Shown: one piece after another, positions 1 to 8,694 of the stretch
Numbering within the stretch: the first letter of the stretch is position 1
Layout of the letters: every line of letters begins with the position of its first letter
From: Salegentibacter lacus
Lineage (GTDB): Bacteria; Bacteroidota; Bacteroidia; Flavobacteriales; Flavobacteriaceae
Length of the DNA: 64,000 nucleotides
Direction of reading: 5' to 3'
Assembly: GCF_020164555.1 (NCBI RefSeq)
Contig: NZ_JAIQZB010000017.1
Span: 35,983 to 99,982 of the forward strand
Made by a program: the position numbers and the translations under genes
Notes under the pieces: generated by a model
Told to the model about the DNA's origin: nothing
The model's database searches: none
The model's input: the letters and a program-made list of their open reading frames with translations, nothing else

Positions 1-74
1 TCCTGTGCAGAAAAATTCAGTATAAAAAAGCTGAACAATAACAGACTGAAAAGCGATTTTGTAGTTATTTTCAT
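1..74 (-). CDS. N-terminus of a secreted protein (cut by window edge)
   Basis: A minus-strand ATG at 74-72 opens a frame that runs off the left edge after 24 residues. The visible part is a signal peptide: Lys residues at 2 and 6, a Leu/Phe-rich core, then an Ala-Gln end typical of flavobacterial signal peptidase I sites. It begins 19 bp after the rmuC stop on the same strand, so the two may be co-transcribed. The mature protein is outside the window and its function cannot be told. Confidence 0.6.
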   Translation of the reverse strand, partial: MKITTKSLFSLLLFSFFILNFSAQ

Positions 75-93
75 GTTAAGTAATAGTTTGATT

Positions 94-1482
94 TTATTCA
101 ATCTCTTCTTCATCTATAGCTGAAAGCATTTTAGGATCTATTTGTTTACTGGCTTTCGCGCCCAGTTTTTTGAGTTTTTCTACCCGGCGAAGTAGATTAC
201 CTTTTCCGGTAAGCTTTTTCATCGCTCCTTCATAGGAATTCTGAACTGTTCCCAACTGCCTTCCGATTTTGGTAAGCTCTTCGGTCAATGCGGTAAACGA
301 ATCGTACAAAGCACCTGCCTGAGTGGCGATAGCAATGGCATTTTGCTTTTGTTTCTCGTTTTGCCACATACTGTCTATGGTTTTGAGTACGGCAAGCAGG
401 GTAGTGGGCGTAACGATTATAATATTTTTATCAAAAGCTTCAGAATACAATCCAGGATATTCGTTTGAAGCTACGGCAAAAGCAGCTTCAATAGGGATAA
501 AAAGCAAGACAAAATCCGGGCTTTCCATCTGGTATAATTGATGATAATTTTTGCTGCCGAGTTCGTTTACCCGATTTCTAATGGCCGTAAGATGATTTTT
601 TAAATGTTGTTTCCTGTCGGTTTCTTCGGTTTCATTGCTGTAGCGCTCGTAGGCATTAAGAGAAACTTTAGAATCTACAATCATCTTTTTATCGCCGGGA
701 AGATTAATCACCACATCGGGTAAAACCCGTTTTCCATCGGCATTGGTGAAACTTTGCTGTACCGTATATTCGCTGCCTTTTTGCAGTCCGCTGCGTTCCA
801 GGACCCGCTCCAGGATCATTTCGCCCCAGTTCCCCTGCGTTTTAGTGTCACCTTTTAGCGCTTTAGTAAGGTTGGTGGCTTCCTTGCTCATTTGTTCGTT
901 AAGCTCTTTTAACCCTATAATTTGCTGCCGGAGCATCGCGTGGCGGTCTATACTTTCTTTATTTCCCTCTTCGATGCGTTTTTCAAAATGAAGAATTTTT
1001 TCCTGCAAAGGATTTAATATATTCTGAATGTTTTCTTTATTCTGAAGCGTGAATTTCTCAGATTTTTGCTCTAGAATTTTATTGGCGAGGTTTTCAAATT
1101 CTTTTTCAAATTTCTTCTGAAGTTGTTCAACTTCATTCTTTTGCTCTTTATTTCTTTTTTCTAAGTTTTTAAATTCGGCATTTCTACGGGTGAGTTCAGT
1201 ATTTAAAAAATCTTTTTCTCTACGTATTTCTTCTCGTTCGTTTTCTAGTTTTTCAGCCTGTAGTTTAGCGGTATTTTTATAATCTGATAATTCAGATTTA
1301 TAATTCTCTAAATTGCTGTTTAGTTGAATCTTAAGATCTTCGTTTGTAAGTAATAATTGATTGTTTTTTTCCTCAAGAATAGCCTCTTTATTTTTATTTT
1401 TTAATCCTGAAATAAGTTTTCCGAAGTAAAGTCCGAGCAGTAAAGCGGCAAAAATTAAAGCAATAAGTAAGTAATCGTTCAT
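94..1482 (-). CDS. rmuC: DNA recombination protein RmuC
   Basis: A 462-residue RmuC-family protein. In this family the protein is a predicted nuclease-like factor that limits rearrangement at inverted repeats. Residues about 4-22 form one membrane anchor, about 30-135 are a Glu/Lys-rich coiled coil, and about 150-430 are the conserved RmuC domain, with the recognisable stretches TQGNWGE, LPDVVINLPG and VDSKVSLNAY. Length is normal for Bacteroidota. A possible -7 element (TATCTTTG, complement of 1502-1509) lies just upstream of the ATG. A secreted protein gene follows 19 bp downstream. Confidence 0.93.
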   Translation of the reverse strand: MNDYLLIALIFAALLLGLYFGKLISGLKNKNKEAILEEKNNQLLLTNEDLKIQLNSNLENYKSELSDYKNTAKLQAEKLENEREEIRREKDFLNTELTRRNAEFKNLEKRNKEQKNEVEQLQKKFEKEFENLANKILEQKSEKFTLQNKENIQNILNPLQEKILHFEKRIEEGNKESIDRHAMLRQQIIGLKELNEQMSKEATNLTKALKGDTKTQGNWGEMILERVLERSGLQKGSEYTVQQSFTNADGKRVLPDVVINLPGDKKMIVDSKVSLNAYERYSNETEETDRKQHLKNHLTAIRNRVNELGSKNYHQLYQMESPDFVLLFIPIEAAFAVASNEYPGLYSEAFDKNIIIVTPTTLLAVLKTIDSMWQNEKQKQNAIAIATQAGALYDSFTALTEELTKIGRQLGTVQNSYEGAMKKLTGKGNLLRRVEKLKKLGAKASKQIDPKMLSAIDEEEIE

Positions 1483-1501
1483 TGGGAAACAGGAGTTTTC
1501 T

Positions 1502-1509
1502 CAAAGATA
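1502..1509 (-). promoter_or_regulatory. Possible -7 element for rmuC
   Basis: On the minus strand this reads TATCTTTG, matching the Bacteroidota -7 consensus TAnnTTTG, 20 bp before the rmuC ATG. I see no convincing -33 TTTG at the right distance, so the call is tentative. Confidence 0.35.
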
Positions 1510-1563
1510 CTTATTTGCCCGAATTGTTTTAAAATTTCGGACTTAGATTAGCAGGGATTTAAA

Positions 1564-2544
1564 TTATTCTTTGGCTTCAAAATACTGATAACCGTCTATA
1601 ATATCCAGATAAACACCGTCAAAGTCGGCATTAGTTATTTTGGTTAGATACGCGTTTTCGCTTCCATATATTATTTTTTTCCAATCCTCGTTCCAGTATT
1701 CTACCTTAAAATTTCCTTCCCAATAGGGATTCTCTTCTACAAGCCAGTTTGGATAATTAGAACTCCACTTATCTTTCCAGTAGAAACGGTAATTTTCAGC
1801 TTCACCAATAGACATATAAGCAATTACTAATCGGTCTCCACCGTTTTTCTTCTTTTTCAACTGCTTAATTTCTTCAGAGGTGAATGTTTCGTTGTTAAAA
1901 AATAGATCCATTACAATTAGGTCGTAATTAGTAAAGGAAAGTTCAGCAATTAGGTCTTGCTTATTAGAATATTCAGCGTAGTTAATCAGATATAAGAAGT
2001 TCTGTGCTTCAGTAAGTACATTTATGTCTTTGCTGTTTTCATTAAAAACCGAATATACAGGAATTCTATCCAGCCCTCGGCTTGACGCAGCAAAAGAAAT
2101 GTAATTGTTCTCTTCATTTAGCTGATACGAGTTCTTCATTAGTTGAGGATTGTAGCAATAATCTGTAACAAGTACTTGTTTTCCATATTCTTTTGCGAGA
2201 TCAAGGTATTCTCTCAAATATGTATTGTCAGCTTTTGGTGTGATTTGGTTGAACTTAGGATAACCATAAAAAAGATCTTCCTGGGCTACCGCGTCTATAG
2301 CATTTAAATAATCTAATGCAGGAGTTTTATGAGAATTGCACTTTTTTGAAACCAGCTGAACGCCATTTTGGGGTATAATAATAAAATTAGGATCATCAGC
2401 TTTTGTAGCTTCACTTAGCTCAATTACAAACTGCTGCATTTCGTGACGGTAATCTATATTTACTATCGGTTCCTGTGCCTTATGTTCAAAGCAGGAAAGT
2501 AATAAGCAACATAGCATATAGGTGCTTATTTTAAAGAAGTTCAT
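1564..2544 (-). CDS. GH114-type (endo-alpha-1,4-polygalactosaminidase-like) lipoprotein
   Basis: A 326-residue protein with a lipoprotein signal (LLLSC, lipid Cys about 18). The C-terminal half has features of the GH114/TM1410-like TIM-barrel family: VIAYMSIGEAE, a W-rich middle, and the closing FDGVYLDIIDGY with acidic residues on strand ends. Family members cleave alpha-1,4-galactosaminoglycan, the kind of polymer Pel is. It is transcribed away from pelF across a 200-bp divergent region, so a role in trimming or releasing the exopolysaccharide made by the neighbouring locus is a reasonable inference. The N-terminal third (about 30-200) looks like a less conserved second copy of the fold. 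Confidence 0.8.
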   Translation of the reverse strand: MNFFKISTYMLCCLLLSCFEHKAQEPIVNIDYRHEMQQFVIELSEATKADDPNFIIIPQNGVQLVSKKCNSHKTPALDYLNAIDAVAQEDLFYGYPKFNQITPKADNTYLREYLDLAKEYGKQVLVTDYCYNPQLMKNSYQLNEENNYISFAASSRGLDRIPVYSVFNENSKDINVLTEAQNFLYLINYAEYSNKQDLIAELSFTNYDLIVMDLFFNNETFTSEEIKQLKKKKNGGDRLVIAYMSIGEAENYRFYWKDKWSSNYPNWLVEENPYWEGNFKVEYWNEDWKKIIYGSENAYLTKITNADFDGVYLDIIDGYQYFEAKE

Positions 2545-2563
2545 AGTAGCGGTAAATTTCCTA

Positions 2564-2571
2564 CAAATGTA
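2564..2571 (-). promoter_or_regulatory. Possible -7 element for the GH114-type gene
   Basis: Reads TACATTTG on the minus strand, a full match to TAnnTTTG, 19 bp before the ATG of the divergent gene. The -33 region is poor (AATT), so strength is uncertain. Confidence 0.4.
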
Positions 2572-2707
2572 AGTGAAATTACATTACATAAATTGTCATT
2601 AAAAAGAATCATTCTTTATAAGATAAAATCCTACAGGCCTGAATATTTATCAAATTAACGAGCAAATTTAAATTTAAGTTTTGTATTCAAAATTTATGAT
2701 ATAGAAG

Positions 2708-2738
2708 TTGCCAAGTGAATGATTTTAACATATTTTTG
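2708..2738 (+). promoter_or_regulatory. Promoter of the Pel-like operon
   Basis: TTG at 2708-2710, a 20-bp gap, then TATTTTTG at 2731-2738, matching the Bacteroidota consensus (TTTG-N19-TAnnTTTG). Transcription would start around 2745, just before the ATG at 2754. That places the upstream in-frame ATG at 2715 inside the promoter and decides the start of pelF. Confidence 0.6.
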
Positions 2739-2753
2739 GCACAAAGCGTTTTA

Positions 2754-4277
2754 ATGGCTAAACCATCTGTATTGCTTATTTTGGAAGGTACCTACCCTTT
2801 TAATGGAGGCGGCGTCTCTACCTGGGCGCATACTTTATGCAACAGGGTTAGTAATGTAGATTTTAAATTGTATTCTATAAATGCTTCTTTCGAGAAGGAA
2901 TTTAAGTATAAACTAAGCGATAATATTAGCGAAGTAATACAAGTTCCTCTTTGGACTCCAGATGAGCCTTATGACTATATAAGTTACGGGGAGGAATATT
3001 ACAAAACGGTAGCTAAAAAGGAATGGACTAATGATGAGGTAGTTGCCCAAAAGTTTATTCCTATTTTTAGAGGTTTACTGGAATTTATTTATAGCGACGA
3101 CAGGGATATTGAGGACCTTGATATAATTTTTCACCAACTGTGGTTTTATTTTGAAGATTACGATTATAAAGAAACCATTAGAAATGAGCAGGTTTGGTTA
3201 ACTTATCGAGATACCCTTGCAGAATTTATTATCGGGGAACGTAACCCTGATGCTTCTTTAATAGATATCACCATTGGTTTACGCTGGATTTACAGATTTT
3301 TGATCCCTCTTGCCATTGTAAATATTCCCAGGGTAGATGTATCCCATTTAACTCTTAGCGGATTTCCCGTAATCCCGGCGCTTATTGCGCATTATAAGTA
3401 CGGGACGCCTATTATATTAACGGAGCACGGAGTTTTTATAAGAGAAAGGTTACTGGCCATTAATAATTCAGAATACCCGTATTTTCTAAAGAATTTACTT
3501 ATTCGGTTTTCTGAAGCCATTGCCCGTTTGGTTTATCATAAGGCCGAGGTAATTATTTCGGTAAATAAATTCAATCAAAAATGGGAAAAATGGTATGGTG
3601 CCGATCCGGAGAAATTTAGAATAATTTATAACGGTATTGATCCTAATGTATTTAAACCTGGTCCAAAACCGGCGCACCTAAAAGATATTCCTACAGTAGT
3701 AGCCTTGGCAAGGATATTCGAATTAAAAGATATTCTTACTATGATTAGATCTTGCGCCGTAGTTAAGAGAACCATTGCCAACGTGCAATACCTGGTTTAT
3801 GGTGATGATGATGCCGTGCCTGAATATACCAAAGAATGTCTTGATCTTATCGCAGAATTAGATTTACAAAACAATTTTAAGTTGATGGGAACAAGGAGTA
3901 ATCCGCAGGACGTTTTTCTAGAGGGAGATATTTCCATCTTAACTTCTATTTCTGAAGGATTTCCTTATACAGTTATTGAATCTATGGGTTGCGGTATCCC
4001 CGTGGTCTCTACCGATGTGGGCGGAGTAAAAGAAGCGCTTGATGATAGCTGTGGTTTTACCTGCAAACCAAAGGATGCCGAAGAGATTGGTAAAAATGTG
4101 CTTAAATTGCTTTTAAATGAAAATTTAAGAAAAACTATGGGGAAAAATGCCAGGGAAAGAGTCTTAGGTAATTTTACCTTATCTAAATTTATAGGAGAAT
4201 ATGAAGCAATTTATGAAGAGATTGTAAAAACAGGCAAAGTAGAAAAAAAGCTTACCAAGATTGAAGATTTTTCCTGA
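2754..4277 (+). CDS. pelF: PelF-type GT4 glycosyltransferase
   Basis: A 507-residue cytosolic glycosyltransferase. It opens with LLILEGTYPFNGGGVSTWAH, the hallmark of PelF (DUF3492 N-terminal domain, about 1-270). The GT4 catalytic domain follows (about 280-500) with the donor-site motif EGFPYTVIE and GIPVVSTDVGG. PelF polymerises the N-acetylhexosamine backbone of Pel from UDP-sugar. I chose ATG 2754 over 2715 because a promoter sits between them and the family starts right at this motif. The stop is 2 bp before pelG, so the genes are translationally coupled. The organism would use PelF without any visible PelD c-di-GMP receptor. Confidence 0.92.
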   Translation: MAKPSVLLILEGTYPFNGGGVSTWAHTLCNRVSNVDFKLYSINASFEKEFKYKLSDNISEVIQVPLWTPDEPYDYISYGEEYYKTVAKKEWTNDEVVAQKFIPIFRGLLEFIYSDDRDIEDLDIIFHQLWFYFEDYDYKETIRNEQVWLTYRDTLAEFIIGERNPDASLIDITIGLRWIYRFLIPLAIVNIPRVDVSHLTLSGFPVIPALIAHYKYGTPIILTEHGVFIRERLLAINNSEYPYFLKNLLIRFSEAIARLVYHKAEVIISVNKFNQKWEKWYGADPEKFRIIYNGIDPNVFKPGPKPAHLKDIPTVVALARIFELKDILTMIRSCAVVKRTIANVQYLVYGDDDAVPEYTKECLDLIAELDLQNNFKLMGTRSNPQDVFLEGDISILTSISEGFPYTVIESMGCGIPVVSTDVGGVKEALDDSCGFTCKPKDAEEIGKNVLKLLLNENLRKTMGKNARERVLGNFTLSKFIGEYEAIYEEIVKTGKVEKKLTKIEDFS

Positions 4278-4279
4278 AA

Positions 4280-5893
4280 ATGAATAAAGATCAAATTAAA
4301 GCTATTGCTAAACTTGTGGTTGCGGTTAAAGAGCGTAACGGTAAACCTGTGAATGTTTTTGTAGTTGCTGCCACAATAGAATCTTTTGGAATTAGGGAAG
4401 TAGATGTAAAAGAAGATTATGGATTTGAAAGTATAATGCATCTTTCAAACTATATTTATAAAGCTTACGATGCCATAACCCTGGCAAATCTTAAAAATAA
4501 TAACCAGCGTATTGCCGAGGCAAAAACCTATAAAAGGCTGGCTCTAACCGAATATATTACTACAAAAAATACTAAACGCTTTCTTGTAGATTACAGTTCT
4601 GGGCTTTTTCATTTATTTCCGGTTTTTCTCCAGGTGTTTGCTATAATATTATTTGGATTTTCTTTATGGACCTACTCACACTTTAATAACCTGCAATCTA
4701 CCTCGGTAGTGCTTGGGGTGATTATTGGATTTATTACCAGTGCGGGCTTTGTACAGGTTATAGGGAAACAAGTATCGTACTATTGGTATAACAAAGATTA
4801 CCATATGGCCAGGTATTCTACCATACAAATTATAAAAAACGGGACTATTGCTATATTAGGTTTTTTCGTATTTTCGGTAATTATCAATTTTGTTATTCCA
4901 CTCTACAGCTTTCTATTTGTGGTGATTACTTTTGTTTATGCCCTGTTTATAGGGTTTCTCCTCTTAGTTTTAGCGCCCTTATACGCCTTAAAACAAAGAT
5001 GGATGCTTTCTTTAAGCGTTTTTGTAGGTACTGCTTTGGCACTTTTCCTTCATTTTTATACTGATTTGCATCCGTATTTTATTCATTGGATTGGTATTCT
5101 AGTTGCTTCTTTAATTTCAGTAGGTTATATCTATACTTTCTTTTATTATAAACTAAAAAATAACACAGCGGTAAAAAAGAAGCCTAAAGTAATGCTTTCG
5201 TTATATCGAAATTTTAATTACTTCTTATACGGAACGTTTATTTTTCTTTTTGTTTTCCTGGACAGGATTGTTGCGTGGTCTTCTACTTTAAACAGAGATA
5301 TTCCCTATATAATATATTACGAAAAAGATTATGAGATAGGAATGGATCTCGCTATTCTAATTTTCTTTTTATTAGGTGGGGTAATGGAATATGCAATTCA
5401 TTCCTACATACGGCACATGGATTTTCATCAATTACAAACAAATTATTCAGATTTTCAGAGTTTCAACGATAAAATGAAAAGGATGTACTTTAAACATTTA
5501 CGTCTCTTTGCACTTAGTGCCTCTGGTATTGCTGTATTATTATATCTTATCGTTACACAACCCTGGGGATATACCTCTGGTTTTGATGAAATTCTTAGTC
5601 CTTTGAGCATAAAAGTTTGTATTCTTGGAAGTATTGGCTATTTATTTCTTAGCCTGGGGATGCTTAATGTATTGTATCTTTATACGTTAGGGCAACATAG
5701 AAAACCACTTATTGCTATTATAAGCGCTTTTTTAGTCAATTTTATAATTGGGGTTCTTTTAAGTAGATGGGTCTCCTATGAATACAGCGTTATTGGAATG
5801 CTGGTAGGCTCCTTACTATTTGCAACGCTCACCACACGGGAAACATACAGTTTCTTTAAAAATCTGGATTATTACTATTATGCATCTTATTAA
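4280..5893 (+). CDS. pelG: PelG-type exopolysaccharide flippase
   Basis: A 537-residue inner-membrane protein with about 12 predicted helices, of the MOP/Wzx-like superfamily that includes PelG, the Pel translocase working with PelF. The first 90 residues are soluble and Lys/Glu-rich, unlike standard PelG, and resemble a short DNA- or protein-binding domain (for example the stretch VNVFVVAATIESFGIREVDV); this N-terminal extension is worth noting. Hydrophobic segments begin at about residue 108. The gene sits 2 bp after pelF, and its last 14 bp overlap the next gene. Confidence 0.85.
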   Translation: MNKDQIKAIAKLVVAVKERNGKPVNVFVVAATIESFGIREVDVKEDYGFESIMHLSNYIYKAYDAITLANLKNNNQRIAEAKTYKRLALTEYITTKNTKRFLVDYSSGLFHLFPVFLQVFAIILFGFSLWTYSHFNNLQSTSVVLGVIIGFITSAGFVQVIGKQVSYYWYNKDYHMARYSTIQIIKNGTIAILGFFVFSVIINFVIPLYSFLFVVITFVYALFIGFLLLVLAPLYALKQRWMLSLSVFVGTALALFLHFYTDLHPYFIHWIGILVASLISVGYIYTFFYYKLKNNTAVKKKPKVMLSLYRNFNYFLYGTFIFLFVFLDRIVAWSSTLNRDIPYIIYYEKDYEIGMDLAILIFFLLGGVMEYAIHSYIRHMDFHQLQTNYSDFQSFNDKMKRMYFKHLRLFALSASGIAVLLYLIVTQPWGYTSGFDEILSPLSIKVCILGSIGYLFLSLGMLNVLYLYTLGQHRKPLIAIISAFLVNFIIGVLLSRWVSYEYSVIGMLVGSLLFATLTTRETYSFFKNLDYYYYASY

Positions 5894-6686
5894 AATACTT
5901 ATGATAACAGGCGCAATTTGTTTAAATACTGCCCAGTCGGTCGCCCAAAAACTTACTCAGGAAAAGCAGGTGCTTTTCACTTATGGCGATTTTTATCCGG
6001 CAGAGGTTTCAGGCTATGAAATTCTGGTTATAGAAAGTGCACATTTTGATAGTGAAGATATCGCTGTTTTAAAACAAAACAACAATACGGTTTTAGCCTA
6101 CATAAGTCTTGGAGAAGTAAATGAAGCTGCAGCCCACTTTCCCGTATTAAAAGATTTCACCTTCGGAAAAAATGAAATATGGAATAGCCATATTTTGGAT
6201 ATTGAAAATGAAGAAACACGGGAAGCGCTAATGGCCATTTTTGATTACAATATGAAAAAAGGACTGGACGGAATGTTTTTAGATAATATTGATAATTATA
6301 CAGAATTTGGGCCTACTCCAGAGAAGAAGGAGGCATTAATTGATTTTTTAAAGGTTTTAAATATAGTTTATCCCAATATTTATTTAATGCAAAATGCCGG
6401 AGTTTCGATTATAAAAGATACTCATCCTTATATAGAATCGGTAGCAAAAGAAAGCATAGCTACAGATTTTAATTTTTTATACAGCAAATATCAATTGAGA
6501 GATGAAGAAGTATTTAAACAGCTTTTAGAGGAACTTAATGAAGTTTACAAGAAATATGAAGTCCCGGTTGTTTTAATTGAATATGCTGAGACACCAGAAT
6601 TAAAAAAAGCTATTAAACAAAGATTAGAGCAGACCAATTGGCCCTATTTTATTGGGAAAATAGACTTACAAGATATTCCTGATTAA
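5880..6686 (+). CDS. Second GH114-type secreted glycoside hydrolase
   Basis: A 268-residue protein with a signal peptide (ending about AQSVAQ). It has the GH114/PelA-hydrolase-like pattern: AYISLGEVNE near residue 70, then GLDGMFLDNIDNY near 130, where the Asp residues are placed like the catalytic acids of the family. In P. aeruginosa the PelA hydrolase domain degrades Pel in the periplasm; here that function appears split from the deacetylase. ATG 5880 is preferred because it gives a proper signal peptide. It overlaps pelG by 14 bp, so it belongs to the operon. The GH114 gene at 1564 is a distant paralogue. Confidence 0.78.
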   Translation: MHLIKILMITGAICLNTAQSVAQKLTQEKQVLFTYGDFYPAEVSGYEILVIESAHFDSEDIAVLKQNNNTVLAYISLGEVNEAAAHFPVLKDFTFGKNEIWNSHILDIENEETREALMAIFDYNMKKGLDGMFLDNIDNYTEFGPTPEKKEALIDFLKVLNIVYPNIYLMQNAGVSIIKDTHPYIESVAKESIATDFNFLYSKYQLRDEEVFKQLLEELNEVYKKYEVPVVLIEYAETPELKKAIKQRLEQTNWPYFIGKIDLQDIPD

Positions 6687-6702
6687 GGTTGAAATTTTTT
6701 AT

Positions 6703-8694
6703 ATGTTTTTAGAACCCTACCTATTAACCGGCCCCTTGAGGATCATTCTGTTGTTTGTATTAATTTTATTAATACATCGCATAATTTCTACCAGGATTTC
6801 GGCACAAACAGCCTTAAACTTCCTGGTTCCAACCATTACACTGGTTATGGCTGCCGTGTTGCTCGGTGGTTTTATATTGATTCTAGCCAATATTTTTGAT
6901 CTCTTCGTTATAATAAGTATTGTAATTGCCCTGACTATTTTAACCTTTATGAACCTTAATTTTAATCATTCGATAAAAGGTCAGCTACGCAAAATTTACA
7001 CCCGAATTATTTTATATGTTACCATAAAACTTGAAAGAGGCCAGAATTTTCTGGATAGAGATAATATTATTAAACCAACATATAAACATCCAGAACACGG
7101 ACTTTCCCAATACAATAAAAACTGGCAATTAGCCATAGGGCTTTTGTTACCGGTAGTAACATATATTTCCCGAAGTTCACTTTTTCAAGAGGACATTTAT
7201 ACACTTTCTCCGGCCTGGTTCAGTAAACTGGATTTTATAAACGGTATATCTTCTAAAACTTGGTTTTTTCAATCTGGGGAAATGATGGGAGATTATTTAC
7301 TTATAAATCTATACGCTAAATTAACTCACATTACCAACGCACAAGCTTTGCAATCTTTTGGACTCTTAGAATCGGCTTTGCTTTCCTTAATAATTTATTG
7401 GATAGTTTTTAAAATTTCAAGAAAACACGCTCCCGGTATATTCGCAGGTTTAAGTTTTGCGCTTTTTTATGCCTTTCTGCCTATAAATATAGAGTTGCTT
7501 GCCGAGCACAAATCGGTTTTTACCGCGCTTATTATTGCTTTGCCTACTATGTTTTTCTGTATTTATCCTCAAAGTTTTCGGTTTAATAAAAAGGCTAAAT
7601 TTAATTGGTTAATTGCGTTGTTTAGTGCTATTCTATTGTTAGACTTATTTGTTGGCATTCTACTTGTATTTCCTTATTTAATCATACTTTTCTTTTTTAA
7701 GCTTAAAGATAATTTAAGGCAAATCACACAAATCTTTCTAGCCTATTTTTCTTCTGTAGCTTTTATAGGAGTAATTTATGGTGTTGCTGCATTTATCACT
7801 AAAGAGGATTTCGGCGAATTTATTTCATCTAATTTCTACTCTTTTGATACTTACACCTATAATCCACATTTAGTTGCTCCATTAAAAGACCTTATGTATT
7901 ATTACCAGATAGCAGCTTTGGCTTTTTTGATTATTACGGTGTACAGCTATATTAAAAAACCAAAAAAATGGTTAGCCAGTATTGTCTTTCTTATTTTTAT
8001 AAACGTTTTATTCGGAGTTTACCGGTTAGACAAAGTTTTGGTTGACCTGGATGTTTTAAGTCAGGTGCTTTGCATATTCATTCCCATATTCTTTGGTATT
8101 GTTCTTAACGTAATAGTTAATCTGTTTTCCATTTTTAATTTTTCGTCCCGGGTAGGAACACGTCTGGAAGTAGGAATAGGTGCTTCAGTAATTGCGGCAC
8201 TTACATTCTTGACTTTTCCGCCTGTTGCGACTTTAAATTTTGAAGAAAGTAAAACAGAAAATATGATTTTTGAGGCTTACTCAAAAATACAATCAGATAA
8301 TTTACCTTATTCGTATGCGGTTGTGAATGCTTTACCATACTTCAGTTTTAGTAAGAACAGTCATTATTATTATAACTACGATTATTTTAATAATACCTAC
8401 ATAGAGCGAGATAGAAGATTCAATAGGTATAAAGACAACTTACAATACCTGCAGAATAACCCCGATATTATTTTACCCGAAACAATGTATGTCTTTGTCT
8501 ATGAGGATAAAAAGGAAAGCAAGGTAGCTATGCAAAAAATAATTAGCAAACAAAGAGATTTAACTATTGAAAGAATTGAACTTTTAGAATTAAAAGGAAG
8601 AAATGTTGGAGTGTATTATGAAGATAAAAATTTAAAAGTCTACCAGATTGAGAACAGGGAGCGTGCTAGTAATATTAATCAACTATTATTTTGA
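6703..8694 (+). CDS. Large membrane protein of the Pel-like operon, unknown function
   Basis: A 663-residue protein with about 12 hydrophobic segments between residues 8 and 515, then a soluble C-terminal domain (about 525-663) rich in Tyr and Asn. I do not recognise the family. The layout (many helices and an extracytoplasmic tail) resembles membrane glycosyltransferases or polymer-handling proteins, but no catalytic motif is clear. It occupies the place where PelD/PelE would stand in Proteobacteria, but shows no GAF or GGDEF-like domain. The stop TGA overlaps the ATG of the next gene (TGATG), implying coupled translation. Likely an inner-membrane partner of PelG or of the export lipoprotein. 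Confidence 0.7.
   Translation: MFLEPYLLTGPLRIILLFVLILLIHRIISTRISAQTALNFLVPTITLVMAAVLLGGFILILANIFDLFVIISIVIALTILTFMNLNFNHSIKGQLRKIYTRIILYVTIKLERGQNFLDRDNIIKPTYKHPEHGLSQYNKNWQLAIGLLLPVVTYISRSSLFQEDIYTLSPAWFSKLDFINGISSKTWFFQSGEMMGDYLLINLYAKLTHITNAQALQSFGLLESALLSLIIYWIVFKISRKHAPGIFAGLSFALFYAFLPINIELLAEHKSVFTALIIALPTMFFCIYPQSFRFNKKAKFNWLIALFSAILLLDLFVGILLVFPYLIILFFFKLKDNLRQITQIFLAYFSSVAFIGVIYGVAAFITKEDFGEFISSNFYSFDTYTYNPHLVAPLKDLMYYYQIAALAFLIITVYSYIKKPKKWLASIVFLIFINVLFGVYRLDKVLVDLDVLSQVLCIFIPIFFGIVLNVIVNLFSIFNFSSRVGTRLEVGIGASVIAALTFLTFPPVATLNFEESKTENMIFEAYSKIQSDNLPYSYAVVNALPYFSFSKNSHYYYNYDYFNNTYIERDRRFNRYKDNLQYLQNNPDIILPETMYVFVYEDKKESKVAMQKIISKQRDLTIERIELLELKGRNVGVYYEDKNLKVYQIENRERASNINQLLF

Noticed and set aside
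2715..2753. Upstream ATG for pelF
   Set aside because: It would place the promoter -7 element inside the coding sequence, and the family starts at 2754.
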